64,000 bases of DNA from Fomitopsis serialis (Eukaryota; Basidiomycota; Agaricomycetes; Polyporales; Fomitopsidaceae), in the NCBI RefSeq assembly GCF_022376445.1, contig NW_025955000.1, forward strand, positions 1 to 64,000. Reading direction: 5' to 3'. A program made the translations under genes and the position numbers. Below, piece after piece: positions 44,501-55,891 of the stretch. The notes beneath the pieces were generated by a model. That model worked only from the letters and a program-made list of their open reading frames with translations, ran no database searches and was not told the origin of the DNA. How positions within the stretch are numbered: the stretch's first letter is position 1; each line of letters begins with the position of its first letter.

Positions 44501-44923
44501 GGGTACTACGCTCACACAGGAACACGTATCGGACGCCTCAAAGTCGTATTTCGTTTGCCCAACAGGATAGAGCAGTTCAGAACAAACGAGTCCATGCCTG
44601 CACCTCAGGAATGGGCTGCAGTGGGCCCTCTGGCGTACGTGGAGTGGTACGCCAAGCTTCCTCCCTCTGCTGATCCCATCCACATGATGTACGACGTGAG
44701 GAAAGCTCCTCTACGTACAGATGGTACACCACCTTGCGATATTGTACCTTTGAGCATGATACGCCAATCCTGCCAGTTAATCCCCCATTTTTCGAGACCC
44801 ACTGCTTCTCAGCCTTCTGTACGTGTACCTGAGGATTGGAACACTCATACCATACTTGATAAAGCGTCGAGGTTTGTGCTGAACAATTGGGCCACTAAAT
44901 ATTCGTACCAGACCCTGTGGTAG
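41528..44923 (+). CDS. Plavaka-type transposase copy B, apparently intact
   Basis: The predicted DNA transposase has about 1058 residues in five exons: 41528-42242, 42292-42410, 42460-42753, 42814-44458 and 44520-44923. All introns are 49-61 nt with GT..AG borders and the joined frame stays open. The N-terminal finger is CPACDEWF...H...C (residues ~18-41), followed by an acidic linker (a Glu run encoded near 41955-41990). The core has VIISTDKTQLTQFSGNKAAYPVYMTLGNIPKALRR, YGTCAVCQCPE, HAVTPDVLHQLYQGVFKH, GTRHFKKGISALSQVSGSERKDM and YNTEMFERLHIDCAKKAWRASNHRD. The C-terminus is YSYQTLW with TAG. The upstream TTG/CTG codons in frame are not starts; ATG 41528 is the first. It is about 75-80% like copy A by eye. 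Intactness suggests recent activity. Terminal inverted repeats of the element were not delimited. Confidence 0.85.
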
Positions 44924-45098
44924 ATACTGTATGGCGTAGTTTTTAATGATACAGTTCACAATGTCTACTTGAGTACCTTGGGCATCTTGAAATAAAGAAG
45001 CACAAGGGTCCTTGGTAATCAGTGGCGATACCAACAGCACACAGAGTAACCTTGCCAAGGCATACTCATCTCCTCAAGGGTACACCTTCAAAAAACGG

Positions 45099-46959
45099 AT
45101 GCTGAATGTTCCCTTGTATGCCTTGCAGCACCGTCCAAGGGCAGGAAGACTCGATAAGACATCCTTGTCCTGGTCAAGCCTTGCCAAGATAAATGGGTTT
45201 TTCCTGATGAGCGACCCGCCATCCTCCCCTGGGCTGGGTCCTGCGCACGCACACGGGGAGAAAGGGTGCTACGTCGATATTGTAGATCTGGCCAACAAGA
45301 TCAGCCATTGGCCCCTCGCCGACAAAATATTCGGCGACCTGCAAGAACGACCCGGTTTCCCTCGGCTCTACGACACCTCCACTGTCCGCCTCAACATTTC
45401 TTCACAGGACTGGCAAGCAACAAGGCAATTCATCCAAGACCAACCGTCACTACTACATTGTCTATCGTGAGTGCACGGAGATTAAGTAGCGACCCTACCA
45501 GAAGCACTGACTATTTCCCCACAGCTTTGTGTACAACCCGGCCATGAGCAATCTCACGGTATACGGCCCAACGAGTCTGCACCAATGGGTCAACAATTGC
45601 TTGGCGGGTCAAGTCGGCGACGCTGCCGTCGTCTCGCCCTCCCAAGTCGTTCGCATGGACGGGGCGCGCGGACTTCTCACCGCCAACGTAGCACACATCC
45701 CGGACGCCGTGATGACTGTGTCCACATCGAAGAAACTATCGCCGACCCGTTTAATCCACATCTCTCGCGACACGTACGTGAACGAGACGTCGTACACCCA
45801 GATCCTCAAGAAGGTGCTGCCACAGGTAAGCAAACTTTACAACGCACTGCGATCAACCACCTACTGACGTATTTTCAGATCCACACCGCAATGTGCGTGA
45901 AGCACAAAAGGGGTCCTCTTCTGTTCACCGTGATCAACTTAGAAGAACTCGCCTACATCGACCCTGATGAAGAGAATTCGCAGCCGGACGAGGACGGCTT
46001 TGTAGCGGGAGGCGGCGATGGTGACGACATCTTGTCTACCGGCTGGAAGCGCGGAGACCAGGTACTTGTAGGGAGGCTTCAAGCTCAGATGTACGTATTC
46101 ATCCCAGAGGATCGGGCCGATCTGGAGGTTTGCCTCAGAAGGTTTTGGGAGAAGAAGGACTGGCAGATTTGGAACTATTGCGTGGTACGTAACTTCTGCC
46201 TTTGATATATATATTGTCTTTGATGATTGCTCACTTGAACTTATGCAGCCCGTCCAACGCAGATACATCGCCGGGTCGACAGTCGCTGAATTGCACGATC
46301 ACGTCGTCAACAAGTACCGAGGCGCGATCTGCAACATTCGCGAGGCGTCGCACAACCAGCGACTGATCGCTGAGACCACAGAGGCGATACGGACAAACGA
46401 CGCACCCCTCATACATCGCTTGGAGAACGAGGCACGAGACACGCCGAACTTCTCGCTGCCAGCCATCCCCGACCCCATCCCTAAACTAGTCGACGACATT
46501 CAAATCGCCGCGTACCAGCTGGCGGTGGACAAATGGAACAATAGCAACTACCGCGTTGACGACAACCTCCCGGAGGACGCGCTCAAAGGTGCCGATGAGC
46601 GAGCCATGATCCTGGAGGTTGCTAAGTGTCTGAAACGCCGTCTCGACGGACCTCTGTCGTCCGGGGAGGACGATATCATCGCGAACTTCAACAAGAGGAG
46701 GCGCGCGAACACGCCGCCGCTGCAGACGGAGTCCATCCTGTTGCAGGATGATACGTCGCAGGAGACCCTCGTCGCGGACAGGGTGCACAGCGACGACTCG
46801 GCCAACACTTCTGCTAATACCTCTTTTGAGTCGCAGAGCGGGCAGAGCAGTCACTCCGCCCACAGCTCCTACGACGATGACGACAACCTGCGCACAGCCG
46901 ACATCCTCTCACTCGCCACCGGCCGTGAGCTGAGGAGCGAGACTCGGCGGCGTTCGTAA
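45099..46959 (+). CDS. Family X protein, copy 2 (unknown function)
   Basis: Four exons are supported: to 45466, 45525-45835, 45879-46194 and 46249-46959, with canonical borders and an open joined frame. The ATG at 45099 (MLNVPLYALQHRP) is the first in frame, but the frame is open further left to about 45012, so the 5' end could be truncated by Plavaka copy B ending at 44923. Shared blocks with copy 1 are listed there. Unique to this copy is an acidic insert (PDEENSQPDEDGFVAGGGDGDD) and a C-terminal region NKRRRANTPP followed by a Ser-rich tail (FESQSGQSSHSAHSSYDDDDN), suggesting a nuclear protein. No catalytic motif is recognised. It lies directly between the transposase and the TET/JBP-like gene, all on the plus strand, 306 bases upstream of the latter. 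Confidence 0.6.
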
Positions 46960-47265
46960 GTCATACGGTTCGTGTCGGTTCGGGTAGGTTAGTGTCGTGT
47001 AGGTTCGCATTGTTCGCGTTTTCATAATGCTGTCGTGTCGCTTTGTCGTAACCGCACTAGAGCGTGTATCTACGTTGTATGTCAGTACGTGTCTGGAAAC
47101 GGTATATATATGTCGCTTTGTTTATGTGCAGAAGTCACGACCTTAACGAAAGTTAACCGCTAGTCTTGGGCGCCTTCGCGTCTAATGCTGCGTACAAGCT
47201 AAGTACCTTCTCTAGTACTATCCTCAGTCTATATTACGCCTCATCTTGACTGTGTTACTCTCAGT

Positions 47266-50253
47266 ATGATCACTCCGCTTTCCGTCGATGAAACTGAACA
47301 GCAGAATCTGATTGCGCTGCTCGAAAGCATACCCAACCTCAATCAAGTCTTGCAGGACTTGCTGGCACGGTTACAAAGCAACGGGTACATTCCTAAGGAA
47401 AAATCGAGTCAGTCAGGTAAGAATTACTCCTATGTTACACACGGATAGGTTCATACCACAGTAACCCTAGAATCATCAGCACTGAGCATGGAGAACACAG
47501 TCTCCTCCTCTCAGCTGTCTGTTGAACCGCGTCGGACACGCTCTCAAACTCAACAGCTAGCCCGTAACGATAACGGTAAGCTCTGCCTGATTATATGCGT
47601 ACGTAAACTGGCCTGACATTTGCTTCAACCAGTGACTGCTCAGTCCAGCAATACCTCAGACCGCACCGTAGGGCCAGCCAGGCAGACACGGTCACGCCAT
47701 CGAAAGGCACCGTATGCCCATGAAGCGGGTAACGAAGCGGGTAACCCTGCAGCTGAACAATCCTCTCATCGTCGTAATGCCCTGCGCCGGCGATCCCGCT
47801 CACCATGCTGGCGTGGAGGATTCCCATTTAGTGTTGCGAACGCCGCGCCATCGAATTTGGTATGGGAATCAGATCAGCTAACGGCACCGTCACAGTCGTC
47901 GAAGGCCAGCGTTCAAAGGTTCTTCACGATGCTCACCAGCAACCTGGCTGAGAGAAGGATCTTGGACTGCTGTAAGTCCCTGCAAATCGGTACGGTCTCT
48001 AGTATCCGCTTGCAAAGTTCGTCGGCAAACGAGTCGGTGACCACTCTCGCCAAACAATGCGCAATGGCTTTCAAAGACGATGCAACCTCCGACATCGTAG
48101 TGATGTTGCGACTTATCCAGCTCGCGTGCCGTTGCAGCCAGTGCGTGGGTTCTTTGGTTTCATCCAAGACGAGCTTACAAGTGTGCTTTTGGCAAGCTTG
48201 AAACATGCGGAACCTGGCCTCACCACTACCGACATCTGGCGATCCCAGCTGAGTCATAAGAATGACGTTGAAAAGAGAACGTTCCTCGACTGGGTCGCCA
48301 TGGGGAACAAATTTGCTTTCGTGGCGGAGGAGGTACGTAGTGTACAACTTTCTTAGATGTGCGCTGAACAGTCATTATTTGGCCAGGCTCAGTATATCTA
48401 CTTATCATGATTGCAGTCCAGAACCTCAGAGTTCCTTTGGGCGCGGTCGACGGCCATTCTGCCCAAGACATAGGCAACATGCTACGATGGCCGGACAGTA
48501 TGCTTCTGCAGTATGAGAACAGCGCCCAACTGACTAATCAAGCACACAGACTCACGAGCGGGACGTACGGTAAAAGATACAGTGATCCCAACTGTATCAC
48601 TCCTACAGAAGCACTACCCGTCGATGTTTGAAGACCTCTTCCCAATGTCTAAGACAGGCGGTTCAAACAGTACCCTTGTCCTAGAGCGAAACGACACTTT
48701 TTTTGACACACTCAAATTCAAGTAAGTCCTTCCCCGTGCAGTGTATGATGAAATTCATATTCCGGCAACCTTTGCAGTGCTTTCAAACTTGTTCCAAGGA
48801 TGCATTCGGCTTGGGAGTCTTGCGATCAAGGCGTTCTGATCCATTCACCCTCAGTCGCGACGGTGTCAGCGCCTACCCTGCAACCGGCGGATGGACCTCG
48901 AGCAGCCCCACCCCCTTCTCCTCTATCTCCTCTGTCTTCGCTATCGTCTCTCTCTCCGTTATCGTCACCGTGTCTGCCCTCGCGCCATACTAGTTGCGCC
49001 CCCGAACCAATTCCATCTCTAGGCCAAGTCATTCTCACATCCTATGACTCTCAAACCGTTACGAACAGACGGTATCCAGCCCCTCGTGACAAGGAGGAGA
49101 ACATAGCATGGACAGAGAACGCACGTTCAATCGCTAGCAAAGCCAGTGCACCAGTAAGTCTTCAAGAGCTCGAGTTTCAGGTACAGTGGTTCGTTCTTGA
49201 CTCAGACGTGGCTAATTGCGACGTATTTACCCAAGCTACAAACTGCGTACACAGCCGGGGAGAGAGCTAACCCGAATGCTTACATTCGCGTGCCGGTGAA
49301 CATGATACCGTGCGTAACGTTATCGTGTTTGTTGTTCACACGCTTACTTTCTCTGGCAGGGATGTCCTAACCATTCGAGGCCAGGATCACTCGTTGGTTG
49401 CCGGCATCTTCACGTCGATGCCAGATACCATGAAACGAACCCTAATCGATCGTCTCCTTGCAAGCTTCAATTCAGACCCCTTCAAGACAGTTGACGCAAA
49501 TTCGGCGACCGGTGAACGTACATTCCAAGCAATACATTTCTCATGGTATAATCGACACTGTACCCAGGTCAGTACTGTCAGCGATCTGCAGTTGGTGAGC
49601 TATGCTTATGATGTCATTCCTTCAAAGGGACATGCTGCGCCTGCTGATATACCCCCGTCTCTGCTGAGCAGAGCAGGTTGCACACGTACCAACCATGGTC
49701 AATTCCTACCGTACATGTCGAGGGACATGGAAGACCACCAGGCGATCTATCAGTCCCTCAAAAGCGTCTTCGCAGACGTGTTTGGTTTCATAGACGACCA
49801 GGTAAGTAATTCAGTTGTCAATCACAACATGCCGGTAGGTAATGTATATGGCCGTAGCTTCAAACGTTCTTGCCCCGGGAATACGAAGTACTTGAAGCAA
49901 CGGCCGCTATTTTACCTGGTAATAACGTCTCAGTGGTCAGCCCGTTCGTCGGACTTGTGGTCAACCTTAATGTCGTCACTCGAGCCCATAGAGATAGCAA
50001 AGACGACGGCGTATGCCTCGTCTTGCCAATCGGCGAATTTGATGGCGGTGAGCTGTGTCTTGTGGAGCCAGGCCTTGTCATTCCACTTCGACACGGTGAT
50101 TTTGCAGTCTTTCCTTCGTGCAAAATCACACATTACAACATGCATTATACTGGAACTCGTGCCTCCATTGTTTTACATTCAGACAGGGAAATGTGTAAAT
50201 GGACCGAGAACGATCGTCGGAATGGCTGGGCTTCCAGCAATCACTTCCAGTAG
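47266..50253 (+). CDS. TET/JBP-like 2-oxoglutarate/Fe(II) dioxygenase, copy B
   Basis: This is the second TET/JBP-like gene, expected to oxidise modified bases in DNA. The start MITPLSVDETEQQNLIALLESIP at 47266 aligns with copy A's start. Subsequent blocks match copy A in order: an Arg-rich linker, RLIQLACRCSQ, DIWRSQLSHKNDVEKRTFLDW, DIGNMLRWPDS, a Ser/Pro-rich segment, NRRYPAPRDKEENIAWTENARSIA, RDVLTIRGQDHSLVAGIFTSMP, FSWYNRHCTQ and FADVFGFIDDQ. The catalytic exon (about 49876-50253) has THxD-type ligands in AHRDSKDD, GGELCLVEPG, HGDFAVFPS, the distal His in THYN and Arg in TRASIVLHSD. All predicted iron and cofactor ligands are kept, so both copies could be active. At roughly 45% identity overall to copy A the duplication is old. 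The N-terminal 600 residues hold no domain I recognise. Confidence 0.75.
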
Positions 50254-50680
50254 GCTTACTATTGTAGTAGTTCTAATGTGGGCCCCACTGATAAATTAAT
50301 GATACCTACGAACCCGGCCGTGTTTTCTTTGCTTTCGTTTCGCTTCACTTTTTCAAATATGCAACTACACTTCCGAGACTGAAGGCAGCCTGTGGGCGCC
50401 AGGTGTGGTCACGTGATCTGCGACTTCGATTGTTTCTCGAGTCTCGTTTCTTGTCTCGTTTAGGCCCCGTTCTTATGTCTCGTTTCTCGTGTCTAGCTTC
50501 TCGTTTTCTCAATGGCCGGCCTCAAGCGCTCTACCAATTCTACGCCTCTCGCTCGGACAACCTGCAAGACAAATCATCCGATTACCGGGTTATGCAGAAC
50601 AACCGCACGCCCCGTAGCCAACCCACCGCGGCGCCTCCGACGGCAAGCTTGTCGATTGAAGCGTCAAGACGAGCTAGTCC
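50254..50680. other. Intergenic, CTCGTTT-rich
   Basis: From about 50430 to 50510 the motif TCTCGTTTC recurs about six times in a pyrimidine-rich strand. No gene is supported. Confidence 0.4.
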
Positions 50681-50699
50681 GTGCTTGCGCGAGGAAACA

Positions 50700-51125
50700 C
50701 CGAGATGGTCACAACAAAGCGTGCGGCGAGGCTCCCAGAGGACGCACCACTACCTACCGCAGGCGGTACCTCGACCGCGCTCGGACTGCTCGCCGGTGCC
50801 GACCGAGTCGAGGGCTGTCTTCTCGGGAACGGTGAGCGGTCAGGCAGCGTAGACCTCGTCGCCGTCACGCTCAACATGTATACGCAAAGCGTGCCTTGCA
50901 GACTGGACCTCAGCAATATACAATCCACGATAGACCTCGTAACCGAGCTCACCTCCATCCCTGTCCATCCCCGGCACCCCTACGCCGGGGAGCTCATCTT
51001 CACCGCCTTCTCCAGTCAGCACCAGGACGGGATCAAGAAGGGGCTCGAGTCGCGAGGCGCGCCGGCCAGCCGCTGCTCTGGGACGTTCCGTACCTCCCGC
51101 TGGACCCTGCGGATCGTTAACTCAG
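50700..51125 (+). pseudogene. 2-isopropylmalate synthase fragment
   Basis: The frame has GADRVEGCLLGNGERSGSVDLVAVTLNMYTQSV, then TELTSIPVHPRHPYAGELIFTAFSSQHQDGIKKGLESR; one frame over it continues PLLWDVPYLPLDPADR. These are signature motifs of the fungal/LEU4-type enzyme that condenses acetyl-CoA with 2-oxoisovalerate in leucine synthesis; the GNGERxGxxDL motif is at the barrel C-terminal end. The N-terminal barrel and the regulatory C-terminal domain are missing, and there is at least one frameshift near 51060. Confidence 0.75.
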
Positions 51126-52359
51126 GCGGAACTCAGGAGGTACAAGCGCGGATGTCAGCCAACGTGCGGTCGACCCGCGAAGTGAAGGGGCGTGCAGTTG
51201 GGAGGGAATGGGAAGACGAGAAGATCAGCGAGGCTCAGGCGCGGGAGCATCAGCAATGCGCGCGCCAGGCACCGGGGCTACAGGCTCATGGGGCGGAGGC
51301 GCGACCTCTGGGACAACGAGTTCGGGAACAGCGGGCGCAGATGGTGCAGCGAAGGAAGAGCCGCCCGGGACCATCGTCATCAAGCAGCGGTCTATGTAAG
51401 TACTATAATCAGTCTCTATAGTACGCGCACCTGTGCATACTCGGCGGGTCTGATCGCTCACTGTCGCTCATCCACCGCAGCATCCACCGCAGTTCGATGT
51501 TCAAGCATCAAGTTCCGCCGCATCCGCTCACCGTCAACGCACTGTGGCCTCCGCCTTGCCTTCCCTCGCTCGCGTCTCCATCGTCAACGATCTGGGTTGC
51601 ACCGAACCGTTGTGCGTCAGGTAACAGCCCAGCAGCAGCCACCAATTCCATGCTGGAGGTCGAGTCTACGAGCCGTTGCTCTCCACGATGTGATGGGGTG
51701 GTTCGCCGTTGCAAACCGCCGCTTGAGCACTGCGTATCGCGGTGTAGTCCTGTTACCGTGTGTGAATGCGTAGCAGACGTGCGTTTACGGACAGTCAAAT
51801 ACGGCGAGTTGACACAGCTTGTACAGTAGCAGTCAATGACGAATTTGTTAACGGTATGTGTTTGTTTTTGCGCCTGTGTGCTTCAAAATTACTGCACCGT
51901 TTCAATGAATGAACTCCAGCAAAAGAACGACAAGGCTCGAAGTATACCACAGGACTTTCAGGAACACTTGGTAGACCGTCTGTGTAATATACTCGAGTTC
52001 GTGAAACTCAGCCTTCAAGTTCGCCTGTCAAGTGTTGTGAATCTTGAAGTGCTTACGTAGATCAACTGTATAGATTGTATTCAGCGCTAATGCTAACAAC
52101 GCTGTCTGGTTCGAAGGCTTCCAGAACCGCGACCAGCCGCGAGTCTCATGTGCTCATGCCCGCAGTGCGGTCCGATGCTCTTGCACTTGGCTTCCATCAT
52201 CCTCCGAAGTTCGCGCGACCGCTACGACCGACGGAAGACTTCGAGAACCTCATCCAGCGGTGAGTCAGAGTCCGCTCACACGGTGTGTTATCTAAAATTT
52301 TTCACTGTTCCGTCAACACTCACCACCGCTCGCTCTCAGTGAACGTACTGCACCTTGGA
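51126..52359. other. No gene recognised
   Basis: A protein-like stretch at about 51240-51400 (Gly/Ala/Thr-rich, ending GTIVIKQRSM) follows the 2-isopropylmalate synthase remnant but is not recognised. The remainder up to the DUF6532-like start has no supported gene. Confidence 0.35.
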
Positions 52360-55300
52360 ATGGCTACACGTCAGTCTCTCCGTAGTGCGGCACGCCAGCC
52401 CACCGGCCAGCCGACCACGAAGGCTAAGACTGGTCAGGCCGCTGTAAAGTCAGCGCCGGCTGCTAAGAAGTCCTCCACCGCTACGAAAGCCTCATCGAAG
52501 GGCGCCACGGGTTCCAAGCGCGGCAGGCAGGAAACCCCAGAGAGAAATGGCAAGACCTCCCAGCCCGACATTCTGTCCCCGTCCGAGAAGCGGTTGTACG
52601 ACAAGTTGAAAGCGAAGATGGAGCAGGCCGAGAAGCAGGCGGCGGCCGAACATCGATCCAGTGAGTGCTCAACTTCACGTTGATTGGGATGGACGACACG
52701 AAACGAATGCTGAACTCACAACAGACGTACGAAGGACGAGCACAGCTATGTTGCTAGAGGAGAACACGTCTGGCGCAGAGGACGAGGAGGATGAGGATGA
52801 GCAACCGAGGCGCAAGAAGCTGAAGAAGAACGTGGAGATCAGGCTCAGCGAGGATGAAGAACAGGACGAGCTTGTCGAGGAGGAGGAGGTGGCGGCGGAG
52901 GCGGAAGCGGAAGCAGAGGAGGAGATGCGAGTGGAGCCAGAGCGAGAGGTGGGCAATGCGAACGATGTGGATAATCCCCCAGAGGCACCTCTGCCTCCGC
53001 GCCGTGAGTCTTTTACACAAGCTAATAAGTATATCGAACTACTAACAGAAGTGGTATGCAAGCCAAACCTAAACCAAGGCCTGCGTTTGGTCGGAAGCCG
53101 GCGAACGAACCTGAGAAAGCCAAGAATGACCGGGGCGACACTTTGCTCGACGCAGACGAGCGTAACCTTGCGACAGCTCTCGGTATGTGGGTCCTCCCAT
53201 AGGTTCCTAGCTAATCTGCAAGCAACATCATAGGTAAGCCTCAATCGTCGTCAGCAACGTCAAAAAACAATCCGAAGGCAAGGCAGCGAAACAACCATGC
53301 TCATGGGGACAGTGGGTCAGAAGACGACGAAGAGCAACGCACTAACGTCACGCAGCGTGCCAAAGCCAAGAAAGTGTGGCGCATGGACGCCGTTGTCATT
53401 GACTCACCTCCAAAAAAGGTGAAGGTGAGTGCATCTTTATTTACTCATCTCAAACTATGATAGATTACGCAGCAGACGGTGGTCAACAAGAACAAGGGCA
53501 AGGGTGCGGCGGTCAAGACCAAGGGCAAGGGTGCAGCGGTTGAGAAGAACAAGGGCAAGGGTACGAGGGTCAACAAGAAGCAGAAGAAACAGCGCGACTG
53601 GTTGGACACCGACACCGAGTCGGAGAACAAGACCGAGCCGGACGCGGACGATACGGAAGAAGACCATGAGTCGGACAGTGACTCGGACAGCGACAGCGAC
53701 AGCGACGGCGACAGCGACGACGATGATTCGGAGGAAGACAGAGACGCGGAGGACGAGGCGATGGACGAGGACAGTGAGGATGAAGTGATCGTAAGTCAAT
53801 CGTCCCGCATTCACTGCTTTGTCGATGAAGTTCTGCAGGTTGTCAAGGCCCCGAAGAGTAAGGCCGGGCAGTCCAAAGGCAAGAGAAGCAAACGTAGCAG
53901 CAGCAGCGCGGCCGGGCAGAAGTCCGAAGGTCGTCGTCGTGCGCAGGCCAGGGACATCCCGGAGACCCTCAAGCCTATTGTTACGTGCTCACAGATGTAC
54001 CTCCGCCTCCGCCTCTCACTCGACCACGCGTGGACCTCCGAGAAGACGCAGAACAGCAGTCAGCTGCCCCACAAGCACCTCGTCATCAAGAGGGCCTTGA
54101 AGGACGCTCGCCGCCATCGCGCGGAGGACGGCAAGAAGATCGATTACCTTGTGTCAGGGTTCAAGACCCTGAAAAAGAAACGCAACCACGTTCTTCGCGA
54201 GAACGTCGCCAGTGTTGTAAGTCCCTTGTTCCTGACACATCAAACGAACTGAGTCTTGTTGCAGGTGTGGACAGGCGCGTCTCAGCTCCGAAACGAGGTC
54301 AAGAAGAAAGCGAAGATTGTGGTCGACAGTGCCTACGGCCTGGGAAGCCTCTCGACGCAGCGCAGAGTCGCAGCCGCAACATTCCTCCTCAAGTCGAACA
54401 CACAGGGCAAATTCTCAATGCCGAATTTTATCTTCGGCGAAATCGACATCGCCTGGCAGTCGGACGAACCTTACGAGGTCGACATGAAGGTATGTACAGT
54501 CATCTTGGATGTTTACTGCTTGTTCTTGAAGGGCCCCACAGGCGAGCGTCGTGAACCGCAAGAAACCGTTCCAGCACAAGGCGTTGTCCGACGTCATTGT
54601 GCAGCACTGGTTCCATGGACACAGGGACACTGCGTCAGTCGCAGCGTACGATCGGTTCAGTGAGGTTCCGAACAACCTCATAGCCCTCGTGTGCAATGCG
54701 GTAAGTTTTGTTCACGTTAGTTTATGGACGGCTGTAATACTGAACAATTCTTTTATAGATCGAGGCGGCGTTGGTGGACATAGCCACAGGGACTCACCAC
54801 TTCTCTAACAAGCTATATGCGGCCAAGTGAGTGTAACAGTCTGTCTAGCGTAGTGTTTCTCCCTCACGTGTGAGTAGGTGGATCAACATCATGGGCATCC
54901 TGGATCAGTTCGAAAGCAACGCATCGGAGGCGTACCAAGCTCTGAAGGAGATGATGTGGACCAATGTCAGGTAAGTGGCATTAATACTAACCTTCTAAAC
55001 GTCGAGTCTATCTCAATGTTGGTCCAGCGCACTCATCGATGAGCAGCAAGTCTCGAGATCGAAGGATAAGCAAGACGTCGCTGACGATGGTAGCCCTGGC
55101 GAGCAGTTCATCGCGTGGAGCGATGTAGAGGTCGGCGACACTAAGGCCACCGGAACGAAGGCTGCAAAGCCATCGTCAAAGCTGTCGTCTTCGAAACCGA
55201 CATCGTCGAAGCCGTCGTCTTCGAAGCCGACATCGTCGAAGCCGTCGTCATCGAAGCCGACATCGTCGAAGCCGACATCGTCGAAGCCGACATCGTCGAA

Positions 55301-55465
55301 GCCGACATCGTCGAAGCCGCCGTCGTCGAAGCCGCCGTCGTCAAAGACGACGACGTCGAAGGCGCCTGAGGGTAAGTGCATCACTGTCAATAGTATGTGT
55401 GTACAATGAACGATTGTTCCCCAGTCGAGCCTCAGGTCAACGAAGAAGAAGCTGGGCGTGTGTAA
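52360..55465 (+). CDS. DUF6532-like protein, copy B (3' end cut by an LTR)
   Basis: The ATG at 52360 (MATRQSLRSAARQ) starts a basic, Lys/Ala-rich N-terminus, followed by strongly acidic exons (EDEEDEDEQPRR, a DSDSDSDSDGDSDDD run near 53680-53730) and Lys/Gly repeats (KNKGKGAAVK). The conserved domain spans about 53950-55020: ITVCSQMYLRLRLSLDHAW, VWTGASQLRNEVKKKAKIVVDSAYGL, NRKKPFQHKALSDVIVQHWFHG, NNLIALVCN and HFSNKLYAAKWINIMG. It is followed by a Ser-Ser-Lys-Pro-Thr repeat region (55165-55370). The reading frame ends VNEEEAGRV with TAA at 55463, three bases inside the left LTR, so the original C-terminus is probably lost. Copy A carries a different, longer end. Introns are short and canonical. 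Confidence 0.7.
55165..55370 (+). repeat. 15-bp coding minisatellite (SSKPT repeats)
   Basis: TCGTCGAAGCCGACA-type units are repeated about twelve times in frame, encoding SSKP(T/S/P). Confidence 0.85.
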
Positions 55466-55661
55466 GGCGCCTTACTCGTCGTGCCTCGTATGCGCTGCAC
55501 CCAGTCTCTATTCAAGAGGTACTGTCTACAGATTGCATACAAAGGCGGTGACGAGGTAAAGGCTGAGGACTTGTAGGTGCACTGGCGCGCCATACGAGTC
55601 CTCGAGCAAACAAAGACAAACATTTAATGTAAGACATACCGTAACGGGAATATCCGTTACA
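55461..55661 (-). repeat. 3' LTR (201 bp)
   Basis: TG..CA-bounded direct repeat, identical by reading to 61520-61720. It is preceded on the minus strand by a polypurine tract. Confidence 0.9.
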
Positions 55662-55672
55662 CCCTCCCCCAC
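55662..55672 (-). other. Polypurine tract
   Basis: GTGGGGGAGGG on the minus strand directly abuts the 3' LTR. This is the expected position of the plus-strand primer in LTR elements. Confidence 0.7.
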
Positions 55673-55891
55673 TGGACACGACCACGGGTCCCAGCGATAA
55701 CCAGAGAAACAGATAGAAAAAGGAAAATGAAAGGAGACATATGCAACAACCCACCGGTGGTAGCAGTTGGCAAACAAAGATGATGTTGAACTGTAGACAA
55801 CAACATGTTAGATTGCGTCAGTGAGCAGACACAACCATTCATCATTGTCGTACATAACTCGACAAAGTTATGCAGGCCATAAGGTAAACTA

